A stretch of DNA of 64,000 nt from Methylothermaceae bacteria B42 (GCA_001566965.1 LSNW01000030.1:124001-188000), one strand, 5' to 3'. Positions 9,176 to 20,324 are shown, counted from the first letter of the stretch. Numbers and translations are program-made. Notes: generated from the sequence alone by a model not told the origin.

Positions 9176-10372
9176 ATGGCTTTGTATTACCAAGTTATAG
9201 GAAGTGACACAACGCAAATTTGGGGATTAAGTCCCAAACGCAGAATTGCCCGGGTACTTTCCCGTCTTTGCGGCGCCCGGGAAACCATTCGCCCGCTCAT
9301 AGATGCGCCAAAACCCTTGCCAGAAAATGCCAGGTTGCTTTTAATCCGGGCGGACTACCTATTGGATGAACGCGTTATTGACGGTCTTATCAAATCAACG
9401 GAAGATCTGGTTTTGGAAGTTGATGGCATTCCTGTGGCTGCCTGGGTCGATGCGAACCTTGGCGCAAGCGCCAAAGCGCTACTGGAGAATCAGATAGCAG
9501 AACCACTGATAATCCGCAGGGTAACGCCGGAAGACGTATCCAGGGCGATTTCCAGGAAATTGCGCAAGGTCTCTCCACCCTATGTAATACAAATCAGGCC
9601 GGAAAAAGTTCGTGAAATTGAACATCACTTATTCATTGAATCCTATAAAGGGGTCACAGACCTGGTTACTAAATGGCTATGGCCAAAGCCCGCCGAACAA
9701 GTGGTGCGATTCTGCGCCAATCATGGTATCCGCCCCAATCACGTGACGACTTTAAGCTGGGTGCTGGCGATTGCGGTTGGTTTTTTGTTCTATTACGGCC
9801 ATTTTGCCTTAGGCTTGGTTTTGGGCTGGACCATGACATTCCTCGATACCGTCGATGGCAAGCTGGCCCGGGTGACTGTGGACTCCAGCCGTTTCGGCCA
9901 TTTCTTCGATCATATTCTGGATCTTTTTCATCCCCCCTTTTGGTATTTGGCTTGGGGGCTTGGCCTTGCCAGCTATCAACCTTTATTGTTAAAGCTATCC
10001 GTCATGGGAACTTTTTGGCTATTACTGGCAGGCTATATAGGAGGAAGAGTTGCGGAAGGGGTTTTCAAAGAGCTTGTGGCGGGTTTCAGCATTTTCACCT
10101 GGGAAGTAATGGACTCAATAAACCGGCTGATTACCGCCCGTCGAAACCCCTGCTTGATTCTTCTTACCCTCAGCCTGGTCATTAGCCGCCCCGACCTGGG
10201 CTATGAGGCCGTAACTCTATGGACCCTCGTTTCTACCGCTTTTCTTTGGTGGCGGCTGCTTTTGGCTGTTTATCGAAAATTCAAGGGAGAGTCGCTGACA
10301 TCGTGGCTGGATAACGTGGATCCAAAATCGGCGCAAGGCAGTCAACGTTGGTTTGTCAGTACGTCTGATTAA
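9176..10372 (+). CDS. CDP-alcohol phosphotransferase with an N-terminal nucleotidyltransferase-like domain
   Basis: A 398-residue protein. About 165 N-terminal residues resemble a degenerate sugar nucleotidyltransferase domain: LLLIRADYLLDE sits where the catalytic strand would be, and the GxGTRL signature is absent. The membrane CDP-alcohol phosphotransferase domain follows, with the signature DGKLAR...G...D...D in DTVDGKLARVTVDSSRFGHF and several transmembrane helices. This architecture recalls bifunctional IPCT/DIPP synthases with a dead first half; the active nucleotidyltransferase may be the divergent neighbour. ATG 9176 has GGAG 8 bases upstream; the longer TTG start (8996) lies in the promoter region. 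Confidence 0.75.
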   Translation: MALYYQVIGSDTTQIWGLSPKRRIARVLSRLCGARETIRPLIDAPKPLPENARLLLIRADYLLDERVIDGLIKSTEDLVLEVDGIPVAAWVDANLGASAKALLENQIAEPLIIRRVTPEDVSRAISRKLRKVSPPYVIQIRPEKVREIEHHLFIESYKGVTDLVTKWLWPKPAEQVVRFCANHGIRPNHVTTLSWVLAIAVGFLFYYGHFALGLVLGWTMTFLDTVDGKLARVTVDSSRFGHFFDHILDLFHPPFWYLAWGLGLASYQPLLLKLSVMGTFWLLLAGYIGGRVAEGVFKELVAGFSIFTWEVMDSINRLITARRNPCLILLTLSLVISRPDLGYEAVTLWTLVSTAFLWWRLLLAVYRKFKGESLTSWLDNVDPKSAQGSQRWFVSTSD

Positions 10373-10383
10373 AGTAAGCCTTG

Positions 10384-13242
10384 TTATCCGTGCGCCACGT
10401 CCGGCGAATTGGATGACCGCCATTCTTGCAACTTCGGCCGTAAAAAACGGCCAGTATGGGAAGCCGGATTTTCCGCCACCTGCCATGGCGTTCCCTGGGC
10501 AACCACTTGACCACCGCCCGCCCCCCCTTCGGGACCCAAATCAATAATCCAGTCCGCGGTCTTGATGACATCCAGGTTGTGCTCAATCACAATCACAGTA
10601 TTGCCGTGATCGCGCAAACGGTGGAGCACTTCGAGCAGTTGCTTGATGTCATGAAAATGCAGACCCGTGGTGGGTTCATCCAAAATGTATAGGGTTCGGC
10701 CGGTATCGCGCTTGGACAACTCCTTGGCCAATTTGACCCGCTGGGCTTCCCCACCGGACAAAGTGACTGCGTTCTGACCCAGGGTAATATAGCCCAAACC
10801 CACATCCATCAAGGTTTGAAGCTTGCGGGCGATCACCGGAATGGCGTTGAAAAATGCCAGCGCTTCTTCCACGGTCATGGCCAACACTTCGTGAATCGTC
10901 TTGCCTTTGTAGCGGATCTCCAGGGTTTCCCGGTTATATCGCTTACCCTTGCAAACATCACAATGCACATAGACATCGGGCAGAAAGTGCATTTCCACCT
11001 TGATGACACCGTCGCCTTTGCACGCCTCGCAGCGCCCACCCTTGACGTTGAAACTAAACCGCCCGGGACTGTATCCCCGGGCGCGGGCCTCGGGGGTTGC
11101 GGAAAACAATTCCCGAATGGGGGTAAAAAGCCCGGTATAGGTTGCCGGATTGGAACGGGGAGTACGGCCAATGGGGCTTTGATCGATATCGACCACCTTG
11201 TCCAAGTGTTCCAGTCCTTCGATGCCGTCACACGGCGCGGCTTGGGTGGAAGCGCCATTGAGCTCCATGGCCACCAATCGATATAGGGTATCGTTCACCA
11301 ACGTGGATTTGCCTGAACCGGAAACCCCGGTAACGCACGTCAACAATCCCAAGGGGAAGGCCACATCGATAGCCTTGAGATTATTCCCCGACGCGCCATG
11401 GACAACCAGTTGCCGATCAGGGTTGGGCGGGGTTAGCATTGCTGGCACTTCAATCCGCTGGCGGCCCGACAAGTATTGTCCAGTTAAAGAGGCGGGAGCC
11501 TCCATCAACACCGAAGGCGGGCCTTCCGCGACGATTTTGCCGCCGTGAACTCCCGCGCCCGGCCCGATATCCACCACATGATCCGCCGCCAGAATAGCAT
11601 CTTCATCGTGCTCCACCACAATCACGGTATTTCCCAGATCCCGCAAATGAATCAAGGTATCGAGCAAGCGTTGATTATCGCGCTGATGAAGGCCGATGGA
11701 GGGTTCGTCAAGCACATACATCACTCCCACCAAACCGGCACCGATCTGACTCGCCAAGCGAATCCTTTGGGCCTCGCCGCCCGAGAGGGTATCGGCACTG
11801 CGGTCGAGGCTAAGATAGTCCAGCCCCACATTTACCAAAAATTGCAGGCGGGCACGGATTTCCTTGACGATTTTATCCGCTACCGCGCCGCGCCGGCCTT
11901 CCAGGTGAAGGTTGTGGAAAAAATCCAGGCATTCGCTGATGGATAGAGCCGTCACTTGAGGCAGATTGCGCCCCGCGACAAAGACATGACGCGCCGCCTG
12001 GTTCAGTCGGGTTCCCTGGCACTCGGGGCAGGGTTTGGACGACAAATATTTCGCCAATTCTTCCCGCACCACGTTGGAATCGGTTTCCCGGTAGCGGCGC
12101 TCCATGATTGGCAAGACCCCTTCAAAAGTATGGCGCTTGACCACGCCCCTGCCCCGGCCGCCGAAATAACGGAAAGCGATGACTTCTTTGCCGCTGCCGT
12201 AGAGAATCACATGGCGGATGTCTTCCGGCAGCGATTCGAAAGGCGTTTCCGGATCAAAGCCGTAATGATCCGCGAGCGAACGAATCAAGGCGAAGTAATA
12301 GGCGTTACGCCGGTCCCAGCCCCGCACCGCGCCTCCCGCCAGGCTCAGCTTGGGATTTTGGACCACACGGGCGGGATCAAAAAATTGCTGGATTCCCAAT
12401 CCATCACAGACGGGACATGCGCCTTTGGGATTGTTAAAGGAAAAAATCCGAGGTTCCAGCTCTTCCAGGGCGTAACCGCACTCGGGACAGGCGTACTGAT
12501 CTGAAAACACTAAGGTCTCGGCAGGATCGTCCATATTGACCGCCAGCACCAGGCCGCCGCTCAATTTCAGCGCGGTTTCTATGGATTCCGCCAGCCGACC
12601 GGCGACGTCCTTGCGGATGCGGAAGCGGTCCACCACTACTTCAATAGTATGCTTGCGGCGCAAATCCAGGGCCGGGGGTTCATCCAGTTCATATACTTCC
12701 CCATCTATGCGGGCACGGATAAATCCCTGGCCGCGAAGTTCATTCAATAATTGCGCGTGTTCCCCCTTGCGTTCCCGCACCACCGGCGCCAGCAACATCC
12801 AGCGTCCGCCAAGCTCCCGGTTGAGGATGGTGTCTACCATCTGGCTGACCGTTTGCGCTTCCAGTGGTATCGCGTGTTGCGGGCATTGGGGCAGGCCCGC
12901 CCGGGCAAACAAGAGCCGCAGGTAATCATAAATTTCAGTGATGGTTCCCACAGTCGAACGGGGGTTATGGGAGGTGGATTTTTGTTCGATGGAAATCGCC
13001 GGTGACAACCCTTCGATGTGGTCAACATCGGGCTTTTCCATCATCGACAAAAATTGGCGGGCATAGGCTGACAATGATTCAACATAGCGGCGCTGGCCTT
13101 CCGCGTACAATGTATCGAATGCCAGTGAAGACTTGCCGGAACCGGAAAGGCCGGTAATGACAATCAACTTGTCCCTCGGCAGATCCAAATCGATATTCTG
13201 CAGATTGTGCGTCCGCGCGCCTCGAATACGGATACTCTCCAT
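10384..13242 (-). CDS. uvrA: Excinuclease ABC subunit A
   Basis: The DNA-damage recognition ATPase of nucleotide excision repair, about 952 residues and of normal length. It has two ABC modules, with Walker [10 protein letters not shown] and GVSGSGKST and signatures [16 protein letters not shown] and [15 protein letters not shown]. Two zinc-binding Cys clusters are present: CPECG...CPVC and CEAC...CDVC. The start [17 protein letters not shown] at ATG 13242 matches the family and follows an AGAGGG site; a TTG 10 codons upstream is unlikely. It is convergent with the CDP-alcohol gene (11 bases apart) and divergent from prsT. Confidence 0.97.
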   Translation of the reverse strand: MESIRIRGARTHNLQNIDLDLPRDKLIVITGLSGSGKSSLAFDTLYAEGQRRYVESLSAYARQFLSMMEKPDVDHIEGLSPAISIEQKSTSHNPRSTVGTITEIYDYLRLLFARAGLPQCPQHAIPLEAQTVSQMVDTILNRELGGRWMLLAPVVRERKGEHAQLLNELRGQGFIRARIDGEVYELDEPPALDLRRKHTIEVVVDRFRIRKDVAGRLAESIETALKLSGGLVLAVNMDDPAETLVFSDQYACPECGYALEELEPRIFSFNNPKGACPVCDGLGIQQFFDPARVVQNPKLSLAGGAVRGWDRRNAYYFALIRSLADHYGFDPETPFESLPEDIRHVILYGSGKEVIAFRYFGGRGRGVVKRHTFEGVLPIMERRYRETDSNVVREELAKYLSSKPCPECQGTRLNQAARHVFVAGRNLPQVTALSISECLDFFHNLHLEGRRGAVADKIVKEIRARLQFLVNVGLDYLSLDRSADTLSGGEAQRIRLASQIGAGLVGVMYVLDEPSIGLHQRDNQRLLDTLIHLRDLGNTVIVVEHDEDAILAADHVVDIGPGAGVHGGKIVAEGPPSVLMEAPASLTGQYLSGRQRIEVPAMLTPPNPDRQLVVHGASGNNLKAIDVAFPLGLLTCVTGVSGSGKSTLVNDTLYRLVAMELNGASTQAAPCDGIEGLEHLDKVVDIDQSPIGRTPRSNPATYTGLFTPIRELFSATPEARARGYSPGRFSFNVKGGRCEACKGDGVIKVEMHFLPDVYVHCDVCKGKRYNRETLEIRYKGKTIHEVLAMTVEEALAFFNAIPVIARKLQTLMDVGLGYITLGQNAVTLSGGEAQRVKLAKELSKRDTGRTLYILDEPTTGLHFHDIKQLLEVLHRLRDHGNTVIVIEHNLDVIKTADWIIDLGPEGGAGGGQVVAQGTPWQVAENPASHTGRFLRPKLQEWRSSNSPDVAHG

Positions 13243-13415
13243 AACCCTCTCGAAATTCCGAAAACAAATCAATATATAATGGCAGATAGGACTCAGGCAA
13301 AAAAATTAGGTTTCCTCAGCGCATATTAATGAAAGTTGGCTATCATGGGGTGGGCTCGAGACCCTACAGTCTTTAATTTTTCTCCATAGTTCTTACTTGA
13401 ATCAGGATTAGTTTC

Positions 13416-16181
13416 ATGTTCCAACAAGTACTCCGGTATCTTTGTTTTGCACTAATTGTGTCTTTGGGATTGACCGCCTGTTCCGGCAACTTGACCGACA
13501 CAGAGCACGTGGCCAAAGCGGAAGCCTATTTCAAGAAAGGCGACATCAAATCCGCCACTATCGAAGCAAAAAATGCCATTGCCAAAAATCAAAAAAATGC
13601 CCAGGCCCACCGGATACTAGGCATTCTCTATCTCGTCCAAGGAGATTTCCTTGCCGCGGAAAAGGAACTTCGCCGGGCCGTCAACCTGGGGATGGAAAAA
13701 AATGACGTCCTGGTTCCATTGGCACAATCGCTACTGGCACAAAAGAAATATCCCGAGGTGTTGATTGAAATTGGTCTGCCAGAAGAATTACCGCCGCAAC
13801 ACCGGGCGGAATTAACCGCTTACCGGGGAGACGCTTGGCTAGCTCAAGGTGAAACCGAAAAAGCCGAAAAAGAATACAAACTCGCCTTGTCCTTGGACCC
13901 CAAAGCGCCCGCGGCAATACTTGGGCTGGCTAAATTGGCCGTCACGCAAAAAGATTTGCCCCGCGCCCGGCAATTGATAGAAGAGGCACTCCAAATCGCG
14001 CCTAAAGATCGCCGGCTCTGGCGACTGAAGGGGCAAATCGCTCAATCCCAAAAGCGCCTTGAAGACGCCGAAAAAGCGTTCACCAAGGCCATCGAGCTCA
14101 GCCCCGCTCCTCGATTACTGGACGTCGCTAGCCGCGCTATTATCCGTCTGGACCTTAAAAAGCTTGATGCCGCTGAACAAGATATTCAACTATTAAAAAA
14201 AATCGCCCCGAAACACCCTTTTACCCATTATGCAGCAGGACGTTTGGCATTAGAGCATCAACAACATGCCCAAGCGCAAACTGAACTAGAACAAGCAATC
14301 AAATACAATACAGACTTTCATCCCGCCTATTTGCCGCTGGGAATTGCCCATTTGGCCCAGGGCCATCTAACCCAAGCCGAAAAAGCATTGCAGCACTATG
14401 TTTCTCATTATCCTGACAATCTTGCCGCCAAACGCGCCTTGGCCTTAGCCCGTTACCGTTTGCAGGACTATACCGCCGCGAAGGAAACCCTGCTATCCAT
14501 TCTCGCCAATTTTCCGGCAGATGCTTACGCCCTTACCCTCCTTAGTCAAATTGAGTCTCAGCAGGGCAATATCAAACAAGCCAAGGCCTATTTAAAAAAA
14601 TTGATGGAAGTCAATCCCGAGGCGGTTCGGATTGCGCTACCGGAAGGAAGCAACCTCCCTGCTGGCAATAAAGAACAATTGCTCGAAGCGGCACTGCGCC
14701 TCAATCCCGATTTTTTTCCCGCCCAAGTGCAGCTAGCCATGCTCTATTTACGAAATAATCAATTGGACAAAGCGGAAAAAATCGTCCAACAACTCAGTCA
14801 AAAAGCCCCGGATTCCGCCGCGACCCTGAGTGTGAAAGGTATCTTGCTCGCCAAGCGGGGGAAAACAAAAGAGGCAGAAAAAATATTAGAAACAGCTTTA
14901 GCTAAGGCACCAGATAATCCGAACGCTGCTTTTGCCTTGGCCGATCTGTATTTACGGCAACATAACTATAACCGTGCCAGGGAGCTGTATAACCATGTTG
15001 CAAAGTTATATCCCAGAAACCCAGAAATTCCATTCCGATTGGCGCTAGTCGATGTTAAAGAAGGCAAACAACAGGAAGCCATTAAACGTTTGGAAATTCT
15101 TCGGCAAGATCATCCCACTGCGGAAAAACCAGGGCTTTTGCTTGCTCGTTTATATCAGCACACGGGGCAACTGGAAAAAGCCCGCAGCTTGCTGGAACAA
15201 CTCACCAATGCCAACTCTAAAGCAACCTCGGTACTGGCTGAATTAGTCAACATCTATCTTTCCACCAAACAACCTGAAAAAGCCTTAGACACAGCCAATC
15301 AAGTAGCAACTCTGGCGCCTAATTCGCCCGATAGCCATTATCTATTGGCGCACGTCTACGCATCCCTGAACGATCCCGCCAAAACCGAACAAGCCCTAAA
15401 AAAGGCCTTATCCCTGAACGCTAAACACTTGCCGGCACTGATTGCCCTGGCCCGGTTCTACGTAGTGAACAAACAGCCGCAACAGGCAAAGCAGATTTTC
15501 GATACCCTGCAGCAATATTATCCTGACAGCCCTGACCTTTTGGCAGAAATCAGCCAGCTCTCCATACGATTAAATGATACTCAACGCGCGATTGATGCCT
15601 ATGTAAAAGCCATTGAGCTAAGCCCCCGCCCAGAATGGATTGTCGATCTGGCGAAGCTTTATTGGCGCAGCGGCAATCAAAAACAAGCTTTGGATTTGAT
15701 TACAAAATGGCAATTAAAACTGCCAAATGATCCACTTCTGAGCTATTCCCTCGCCTTACTCCAACAAAAAGCAGGACAGCAAGGCCAGGCAATCGCTTTG
15801 CTGGAACATACTCTCAAACTTAAACCGGACCACACCGAGGCATTAAACAACCTGGCTTGGCTTTTGAAGGACAAAGCACCTGAGCGGGCGCTTGAATATG
15901 CCCGACAAGCCGCGGAACTGGCACCCCATTCACCTGCCGTTTTGGATACTTTGGCCATGATCTTGCTACAACAAGGAAAGGATGCAGAGGCCCTTAGAGT
16001 CATGGAACCGGTTTCGCAGCAGCTTTCTCATCCGCAAATCCAACTCCATTGGGCTAAAATATTGGCCGCCAACAACCAAAAACAGAAAGCGGCAGCGGTT
16101 TTATCCAAAATTCTTGAGAATCCTAAGGCTTCTTCAGTACACGAAGATGCAAAAGCCTTGTTACAACAATTACAGAGCTGA
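13416..16181 (+). CDS. prsT: PEP-CTERM/exosortase-system TPR lipoprotein PrsT
   Basis: A 921-residue protein with a lipoprotein signal (VSLGLTACSG) followed by about 20 TPR repeats to the C-terminus. Opening AEAYFKKGDIKSATIEAKNA and overall length match the PrsT family of exosortase (XrtA) loci, which act in surface polymer or PEP-CTERM export. Here it lies between uvrA and a YajR-like gene, with no exosortase or prsK/prsR beside it. That makes it an orphan insertion into otherwise conserved DNA-repair gene order. It would work at the outer membrane, periplasmic face. Confidence 0.85.
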   Translation: MFQQVLRYLCFALIVSLGLTACSGNLTDTEHVAKAEAYFKKGDIKSATIEAKNAIAKNQKNAQAHRILGILYLVQGDFLAAEKELRRAVNLGMEKNDVLVPLAQSLLAQKKYPEVLIEIGLPEELPPQHRAELTAYRGDAWLAQGETEKAEKEYKLALSLDPKAPAAILGLAKLAVTQKDLPRARQLIEEALQIAPKDRRLWRLKGQIAQSQKRLEDAEKAFTKAIELSPAPRLLDVASRAIIRLDLKKLDAAEQDIQLLKKIAPKHPFTHYAAGRLALEHQQHAQAQTELEQAIKYNTDFHPAYLPLGIAHLAQGHLTQAEKALQHYVSHYPDNLAAKRALALARYRLQDYTAAKETLLSILANFPADAYALTLLSQIESQQGNIKQAKAYLKKLMEVNPEAVRIALPEGSNLPAGNKEQLLEAALRLNPDFFPAQVQLAMLYLRNNQLDKAEKIVQQLSQKAPDSAATLSVKGILLAKRGKTKEAEKILETALAKAPDNPNAAFALADLYLRQHNYNRARELYNHVAKLYPRNPEIPFRLALVDVKEGKQQEAIKRLEILRQDHPTAEKPGLLLARLYQHTGQLEKARSLLEQLTNANSKATSVLAELVNIYLSTKQPEKALDTANQVATLAPNSPDSHYLLAHVYASLNDPAKTEQALKKALSLNAKHLPALIALARFYVVNKQPQQAKQIFDTLQQYYPDSPDLLAEISQLSIRLNDTQRAIDAYVKAIELSPRPEWIVDLAKLYWRSGNQKQALDLITKWQLKLPNDPLLSYSLALLQQKAGQQGQAIALLEHTLKLKPDHTEALNNLAWLLKDKAPERALEYARQAAELAPHSPAVLDTLAMILLQQGKDAEALRVMEPVSQQLSHPQIQLHWAKILAANNQKQKAAAVLSKILENPKASSVHEDAKALLQQLQS

Positions 16182-16235
16182 CAGCCTGGCTAGTGAACTA
16201 ATAACAAAGTGTCTGATTCATCTTTTTCCACCCCC

Positions 16236-17621
16236 ATGACTTCTACGGAAAAGCGGGCCAGCATCGGTTTGGCAATGATTTTCGCCTGCCGGATGCTGGG
16301 GCTGTTTATGATCTTGCCGGTACTTTCTTTGTTTGCCGGCGAATTGAGGGACGCCACTCCCCAACTGGTTGGGCTTGCCATTGGCGGCTACGGCTTTACC
16401 CAGGCATTATTGCAAATCCCTTTCGGCTTGCTGTCCGACAAAATTGGGCGCAAAACCGTCATCACCTTCGGCTTATTATTGTTTGCCGCCGGCAGTGTCG
16501 TTGCGGCTCAAGCTGATACCATTTATGTAGTGATCGCAGGACGCGTTCTCCAGGGCAGTGGCGCCATTGCCGCCGCCATCATGGCCTTGGCGGCCGATCT
16601 CACTCGCGAGGAACACCGCACCAAGGCCATGGCAATGATTGGCATGAGCATCGGGATGGCCTTCGCCATTTCCATGATTGCAGGGCCTGCCATAGGCGCC
16701 CAGTTTGGTTTAAAAGGATTATTCTGGATTACCACCGCCCTGGCCTTGCTTGCGATTGTTATATTATTCGTTATCGTCCCAACGCCTGCCGTCGTTCGTT
16801 TTCACCGGGACGCGGAAGTCCAGCCAGCGCGTTTTGGCAGCGTACTTACCCACCCGGAACTGTTGCGGCTTGATTTCGGCATCCTGACCCTCCATCTGAT
16901 CTTGACCGCCAGTTTCGTGGTGTTACCTGTGATTTTGCGCGATACTTTGGGAATCCCTACCCTCAAACACAGCACCATTTATTTGCCGGTGATGATCGCA
17001 TCGGTGATAGCCATGGTCCCGCTAATTATCCTCGCGGAAAAAAAACGGCGAATGAAACCTGTTTTTCTCGGCGCGATTTTCCTGATCGCCCTGGCTCAAG
17101 GTGGATTAGCGTATTTTCACTCCCAATTGATAACCGTAGTGGCCTGTTTATGGGTATTTTTCACCGGGTTTAATCTGTTGGAAGCAACCTTGCCTTCCCT
17201 TATTTCGAAAATCGCCCCTGCCGATCTCAAGGGGACAGCCATGGGTGTATACTCCAGCAGCCAATTTTTTGGCGCCTTTCTGGGGGGATCTGTGGGGGGG
17301 TGGTTAACAGGTAAATACGGCCCCCAAGCGGTTTTTCTTTTTTGCGCCGGTCTCGCTGTCTTTTGGTGGCTTATTGCTGTCTGGATGAAACCACCCAAGC
17401 CAGTCAGCAGTCTATTGATTCACATAGGAGATATCGACTCCAAGCAGGCTATGTTCCTGGCCGGCAAATTAAGAAAAGCACCTGGCGTCCTGGAAGCGGT
17501 TGTCGTCGCCGACGAAGGCGTTGCCTATCTAAAAATCGATCGCCAACGGTTGGATCGAAACCGTATCCAAGCGATAATCGAATCTGTCACTCAACCTGAA
17601 CCTCAACTTGCGGAGACCTAA
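16236..17621 (+). CDS. Major facilitator superfamily transporter, YajR-like
   Basis: About 461 residues. Twelve hydrophobic segments include the MFS loop motif [14 protein letters not shown]-terminal ~65-residue cytoplasmic ferredoxin-like (YAM) domain follows ([19 protein letters not shown]), as in E. coli YajR. The substrate is unknown; drug or metabolite efflux is usual for the family. ATG 16236 gives a typical start, and GTG 16209 nine codons upstream is possible; neither has a clear ribosome site. Its stop is one base before ssb, so the two genes are probably co-transcribed. Confidence 0.85.
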   Translation: MTSTEKRASIGLAMIFACRMLGLFMILPVLSLFAGELRDATPQLVGLAIGGYGFTQALLQIPFGLLSDKIGRKTVITFGLLLFAAGSVVAAQADTIYVVIAGRVLQGSGAIAAAIMALAADLTREEHRTKAMAMIGMSIGMAFAISMIAGPAIGAQFGLKGLFWITTALALLAIVILFVIVPTPAVVRFHRDAEVQPARFGSVLTHPELLRLDFGILTLHLILTASFVVLPVILRDTLGIPTLKHSTIYLPVMIASVIAMVPLIILAEKKRRMKPVFLGAIFLIALAQGGLAYFHSQLITVVACLWVFFTGFNLLEATLPSLISKIAPADLKGTAMGVYSSSQFFGAFLGGSVGGWLTGKYGPQAVFLFCAGLAVFWWLIAVWMKPPKPVSSLLIHIGDIDSKQAMFLAGKLRKAPGVLEAVVVADEGVAYLKIDRQRLDRNRIQAIIESVTQPEPQLAET

Positions 17622-17622
17622 C

Positions 17623-18093
17623 ATGGCATCAAGAGGCGTCAACAAAGTTATTCTCATTGGCAACTTGGGAGCGGACCCGGAAATCCGCTATATGCCCAGC
17701 GGCAGCGCCGTCGCAAACCTTAGGATTGCCACCAGCGAGAGCTGGAAAGACCAACAAACCGGCCAAATGCAGGAACGTACCGAATGGCACCGGGTGGCTC
17801 TATTCGGCAAACTGGCGGAAATTGCCGGCGAATATCTGCGCAAAGGTAGCCAGGTCTATATCGAAGGCTCTTTGCGTACCCGCAAATGGCAAGGCCAAGA
17901 CGGACAAGACCGCTACACCACGGAAATCGTTGGCCGGGAAATGCGGATGCTGGGTGGCCGTTCCGAAGGCAGCGCGTCATTTTCCTCACCCAGCTCGCCC
18001 CAACAAAACGCGCCAGCACCACAACCATCCTCTTCAAATCAATCTTCTCCCCCAGAAACACTGGATGATTTTGATGATGATATTCCTTTTTAG
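17623..18093 (+). CDS. ssb: Single-stranded DNA-binding protein
   Basis: A 156-residue SSB with an N-terminal OB fold ([20 protein letters not shown] to about 115), a Ser/Gln/Pro-rich linker and the acidic tip DDFDDDIPF that recruits repair and replication partners. The start ATG 17623 has GGAG 8 bases upstream and immediately follows the transporter stop. Proximity to uvrA is a common gammaproteobacterial arrangement. It acts as a homotetramer in replication, recombination and repair. Confidence 0.97.
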   Translation: MASRGVNKVILIGNLGADPEIRYMPSGSAVANLRIATSESWKDQQTGQMQERTEWHRVALFGKLAEIAGEYLRKGSQVYIEGSLRTRKWQGQDGQDRYTTEIVGREMRMLGGRSEGSASFSSPSSPQQNAPAPQPSSSNQSSPPETLDDFDDDIPF

Positions 18094-18105
18094 GTAGGAA
18101 ACATC

Positions 18106-18732
18106 GTGTTGTCCCAATGGCAAAGACCCTTGCAATGCTTCATTGCAATCTTGTCCACCCTGTTGGTGGGGACCTTGATCGCCAATATTTCGAATTTCTC
18201 ACATACCCAGGTGACCAAGCATCTCAGCCTGTCTGAATTAATCATCTTTCTCACCCAGATTGCAGCCCTTGTTCTTTTGTACTTGCTGGCACGCGAGATT
18301 AAAGAAGCGTTGCCGAATAATGGCAAAACCAGCTCGTTCATCCGGGGTATTTTGCCCGCTACGGCAGCATTGCTGATTTTAATCCTGGGTCAGGATGTGA
18401 TTATGGATATTCTGGCGCCCTATTTAAGTTCCAAGGGCGAACGTATTGTCATCTTTTTGTTTTGGCTGGCGATACTCGTTTCAGGCGTGTGGTTCATTTG
18501 GTCAAGCTATATTCATGGTCCTCAATTGGTAGCTGGTATCCTTGCCCTGGCGCATCACTTTGAGCAGTGGGGCAAACAAGTCACTCTGTGCCCTGCCTGC
18601 GGCGCCCATGTAAAAGATGACATGACATTTTGCGGTTACTGTGGCGCCCAGCTCCCAAAAGGCTCTATTTCCAATTCGACTAAGAGCTCCGGACAACCCG
18701 CAATAGAAAGGCGCTTCGACAACCCGGAATGA
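18106..18732 (+). CDS. Membrane protein with a C-terminal zinc ribbon
   Basis: A 208-residue protein starting at GTG 18106, with AGGTAGGA upstream, 12 bases after ssb. Four hydrophobic segments span residues about 10-140, then a zinc ribbon CPACG...FCGYCGAQ near 164-185 and a short polar tail. The ribbon probably faces the cytoplasm. Function is unknown; distance suggests co-transcription with ssb. Confidence 0.75.
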   Translation: MLSQWQRPLQCFIAILSTLLVGTLIANISNFSHTQVTKHLSLSELIIFLTQIAALVLLYLLAREIKEALPNNGKTSSFIRGILPATAALLILILGQDVIMDILAPYLSSKGERIVIFLFWLAILVSGVWFIWSSYIHGPQLVAGILALAHHFEQWGKQVTLCPACGAHVKDDMTFCGYCGAQLPKGSISNSTKSSGQPAIERRFDNPE

Positions 18733-18801
18733 CCCCGGTAAAATGAAAGTGTCACATGAAACAAGCATGCCCTTGAATATAACAAAATTAGGAGAAGCAC
18801 C

Positions 18802-19041
18802 ATGTTCTTAAAAAGAAAACAAGATGGTCACTTGGTAGAAGTCCTCAGCATTGCCGACCTCATCAATCCGCTGCATCAGGAAGTCGTTGGCCGCCTGCAT
18901 TATGGCGAAGAACCCGGCGACCCGGAAAAATTCTCCAAAAGCGACCTGATTTTTCCATCAGACGAATCCTTGCCAAGATGCTGGACCGACATTCACTATC
19001 GGGATGAAGAATTGTTCAAACGGTTGAAAATCAACCCTTAA
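18802..19041 (+). CDS. Small conserved-looking cytoplasmic protein
   Basis: A 79-residue acidic protein without signal or membrane segment. It has a good TAGGAG site 8 bases before ATG 18802 and a strong terminator directly downstream, which supports it being real. It includes LIFPSDESLPRCW and closes with a charged helix. No family recognised. Confidence 0.65.
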   Translation: MFLKRKQDGHLVEVLSIADLINPLHQEVVGRLHYGEEPGDPEKFSKSDLIFPSDESLPRCWTDIHYRDEELFKRLKINP

Positions 19042-19051
19042 ATAATAAAGA

Positions 19052-19085
19052 AACGCGCGGAGCTATTACTCCGCGCGTTAACTTT
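19052..19085 (+). terminator. Intrinsic terminator after the 79-residue gene
   Basis: Perfect 11-bp stem AACGCGCGGAG / CTCCGCGCGTT with a 6-base loop, then AACTTTT. It starts 11 bases after the stop at 19041 and probably ends the YajR-like/ssb transcript. Confidence 0.8.
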
Positions 19086-19133
19086 TAGCTATTGTAAAGC
19101 TACTGTTAATATACCTTCTTGCCTGATACACAC

Positions 19134-20324
19134 TTATCTTTTCTGTCTCCGAATCCAAAGTCCTGAAAAACCCAGGCCTGACAATATTAATATGCTGGCA
19201 GCAGGCAAAGGAATTGGCGCCAGATAAGCCATCCAGGCTTCCGTATTCCCGTCGGGATTTTTACCCACACCCACAATCGTTCTACCATCAGCGGAAACCG
19301 CGTTGGCGGATCTGAGATCCCAACCGGCCAACGCCTCTTCCAGGCCAAAATCCTTCAAAACATCCTCTATATTGCGCATGCCGTCCTCTGGCGTCCATAT
19401 AAAAGCTTCATCGCCAGTGCGGGAATCGCTTTCTCCCACCACCACATTGCCGTCAGCGGAAACAGCCTTGGCGGTACTGAGAAAACCACCGCCAGGCAGG
19501 AAACCAAGCCCTTCCATGCCTTTGCCCAAAGTCCAACGAAACGCTTGATTACCCTTACCGGCATAACCGCTGCTTCCCACTACCACAGAGCCATCGGCGG
19601 AAACGCCAATGGCAATACTGTAGGCACTACCACCCGGCAAGTAACCAAGACCGCGCATGCCACCGCCGCTGGTCCAACGAAAAGCTTCGAAAGCTTCCGA
19701 CCCTGAATCTGAGTCACTAATCCCCACCACGACATTGCCATCCGCGGAAACCGCATACGCATCACTTATTTCACCATTTCGAGATAAATGGCCAAGGCCT
19801 TGCATGCCATTCTCATGGGTCCACCGAAAAGCTTCGGACCCTGCTCCAGCGAGGATATCACTTTCTCCCACCACGACACTACCGTCAGCGGAAACATCTT
19901 TGGCATCGCTTCCGAACTCACCACCCGGCAAGTGGCCTAGCCCTTGCATTTTATCTTGGGCGGTCCAGCGGAAAGCTTCCAAACCCAAGTCGAACTCGCC
20001 TATTCCCACGATGACCTTGCCTTTGGCGGAAACGCCTTTGGCAATACTATGAAATCCCCCGCCAGGCAGATCGCCCAAGCCTTGCATCCCATTTTCCATG
20101 GTCCAGCGGAATGCTTCCGCGCCAGAGGCAGACCGACTTGTCCCGACAACCACTTTGCCATCTGCGGACACATCCCACGCCACGCTGTGAAATTCTCCTC
20201 CCGGCAAATCGCCGAGCCCTTTAAAGATGGGGCCGGCCGCGGCAACATTGGCCGCGCCCATGGCTACCAGTAACAAACAAACCACGCGCCTGTGGTTCGC
20301 GGATAAAACTTTCCTCCTACGCAT
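19134..20324 (-). CDS. Secreted HAF-repeat protein with a VPLPA-type PEP-CTERM sorting tail
   Basis: A 396-residue protein with a signal peptide ending in AANVAAA. It carries seven repeats of about 47 residues, each with a VSADGxVVVG core and an EAFRWT segment (HAF family of extracellular repeats, probably a beta-propeller). The C-terminus reads PIPLPAASILILSG...GLWIRRQKR: the LPA motif, one transmembrane helix and a basic tail of the exosortase-sorting type. It would be handled by the system to which PrsT belongs. Ribosome site GGAGGGG precedes ATG 20324. Confidence 0.85.
   Translation of the reverse strand: MRRRKVLSANHRRVVCLLLVAMGAANVAAAGPIFKGLGDLPGGEFHSVAWDVSADGKVVVGTSRSASGAEAFRWTMENGMQGLGDLPGGGFHSIAKGVSAKGKVIVGIGEFDLGLEAFRWTAQDKMQGLGHLPGGEFGSDAKDVSADGSVVVGESDILAGAGSEAFRWTHENGMQGLGHLSRNGEISDAYAVSADGNVVVGISDSDSGSEAFEAFRWTSGGGMRGLGYLPGGSAYSIAIGVSADGSVVVGSSGYAGKGNQAFRWTLGKGMEGLGFLPGGGFLSTAKAVSADGNVVVGESDSRTGDEAFIWTPEDGMRNIEDVLKDFGLEEALAGWDLRSANAVSADGRTIVGVGKNPDGNTEAWMAYLAPIPLPAASILILSGLGFSGLWIRRQKR

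Noticed and set aside
10816-12925. Several plus-strand frames of 116-182 codons
   Set aside because: All are antisense to uvrA and share no recognisable motif.
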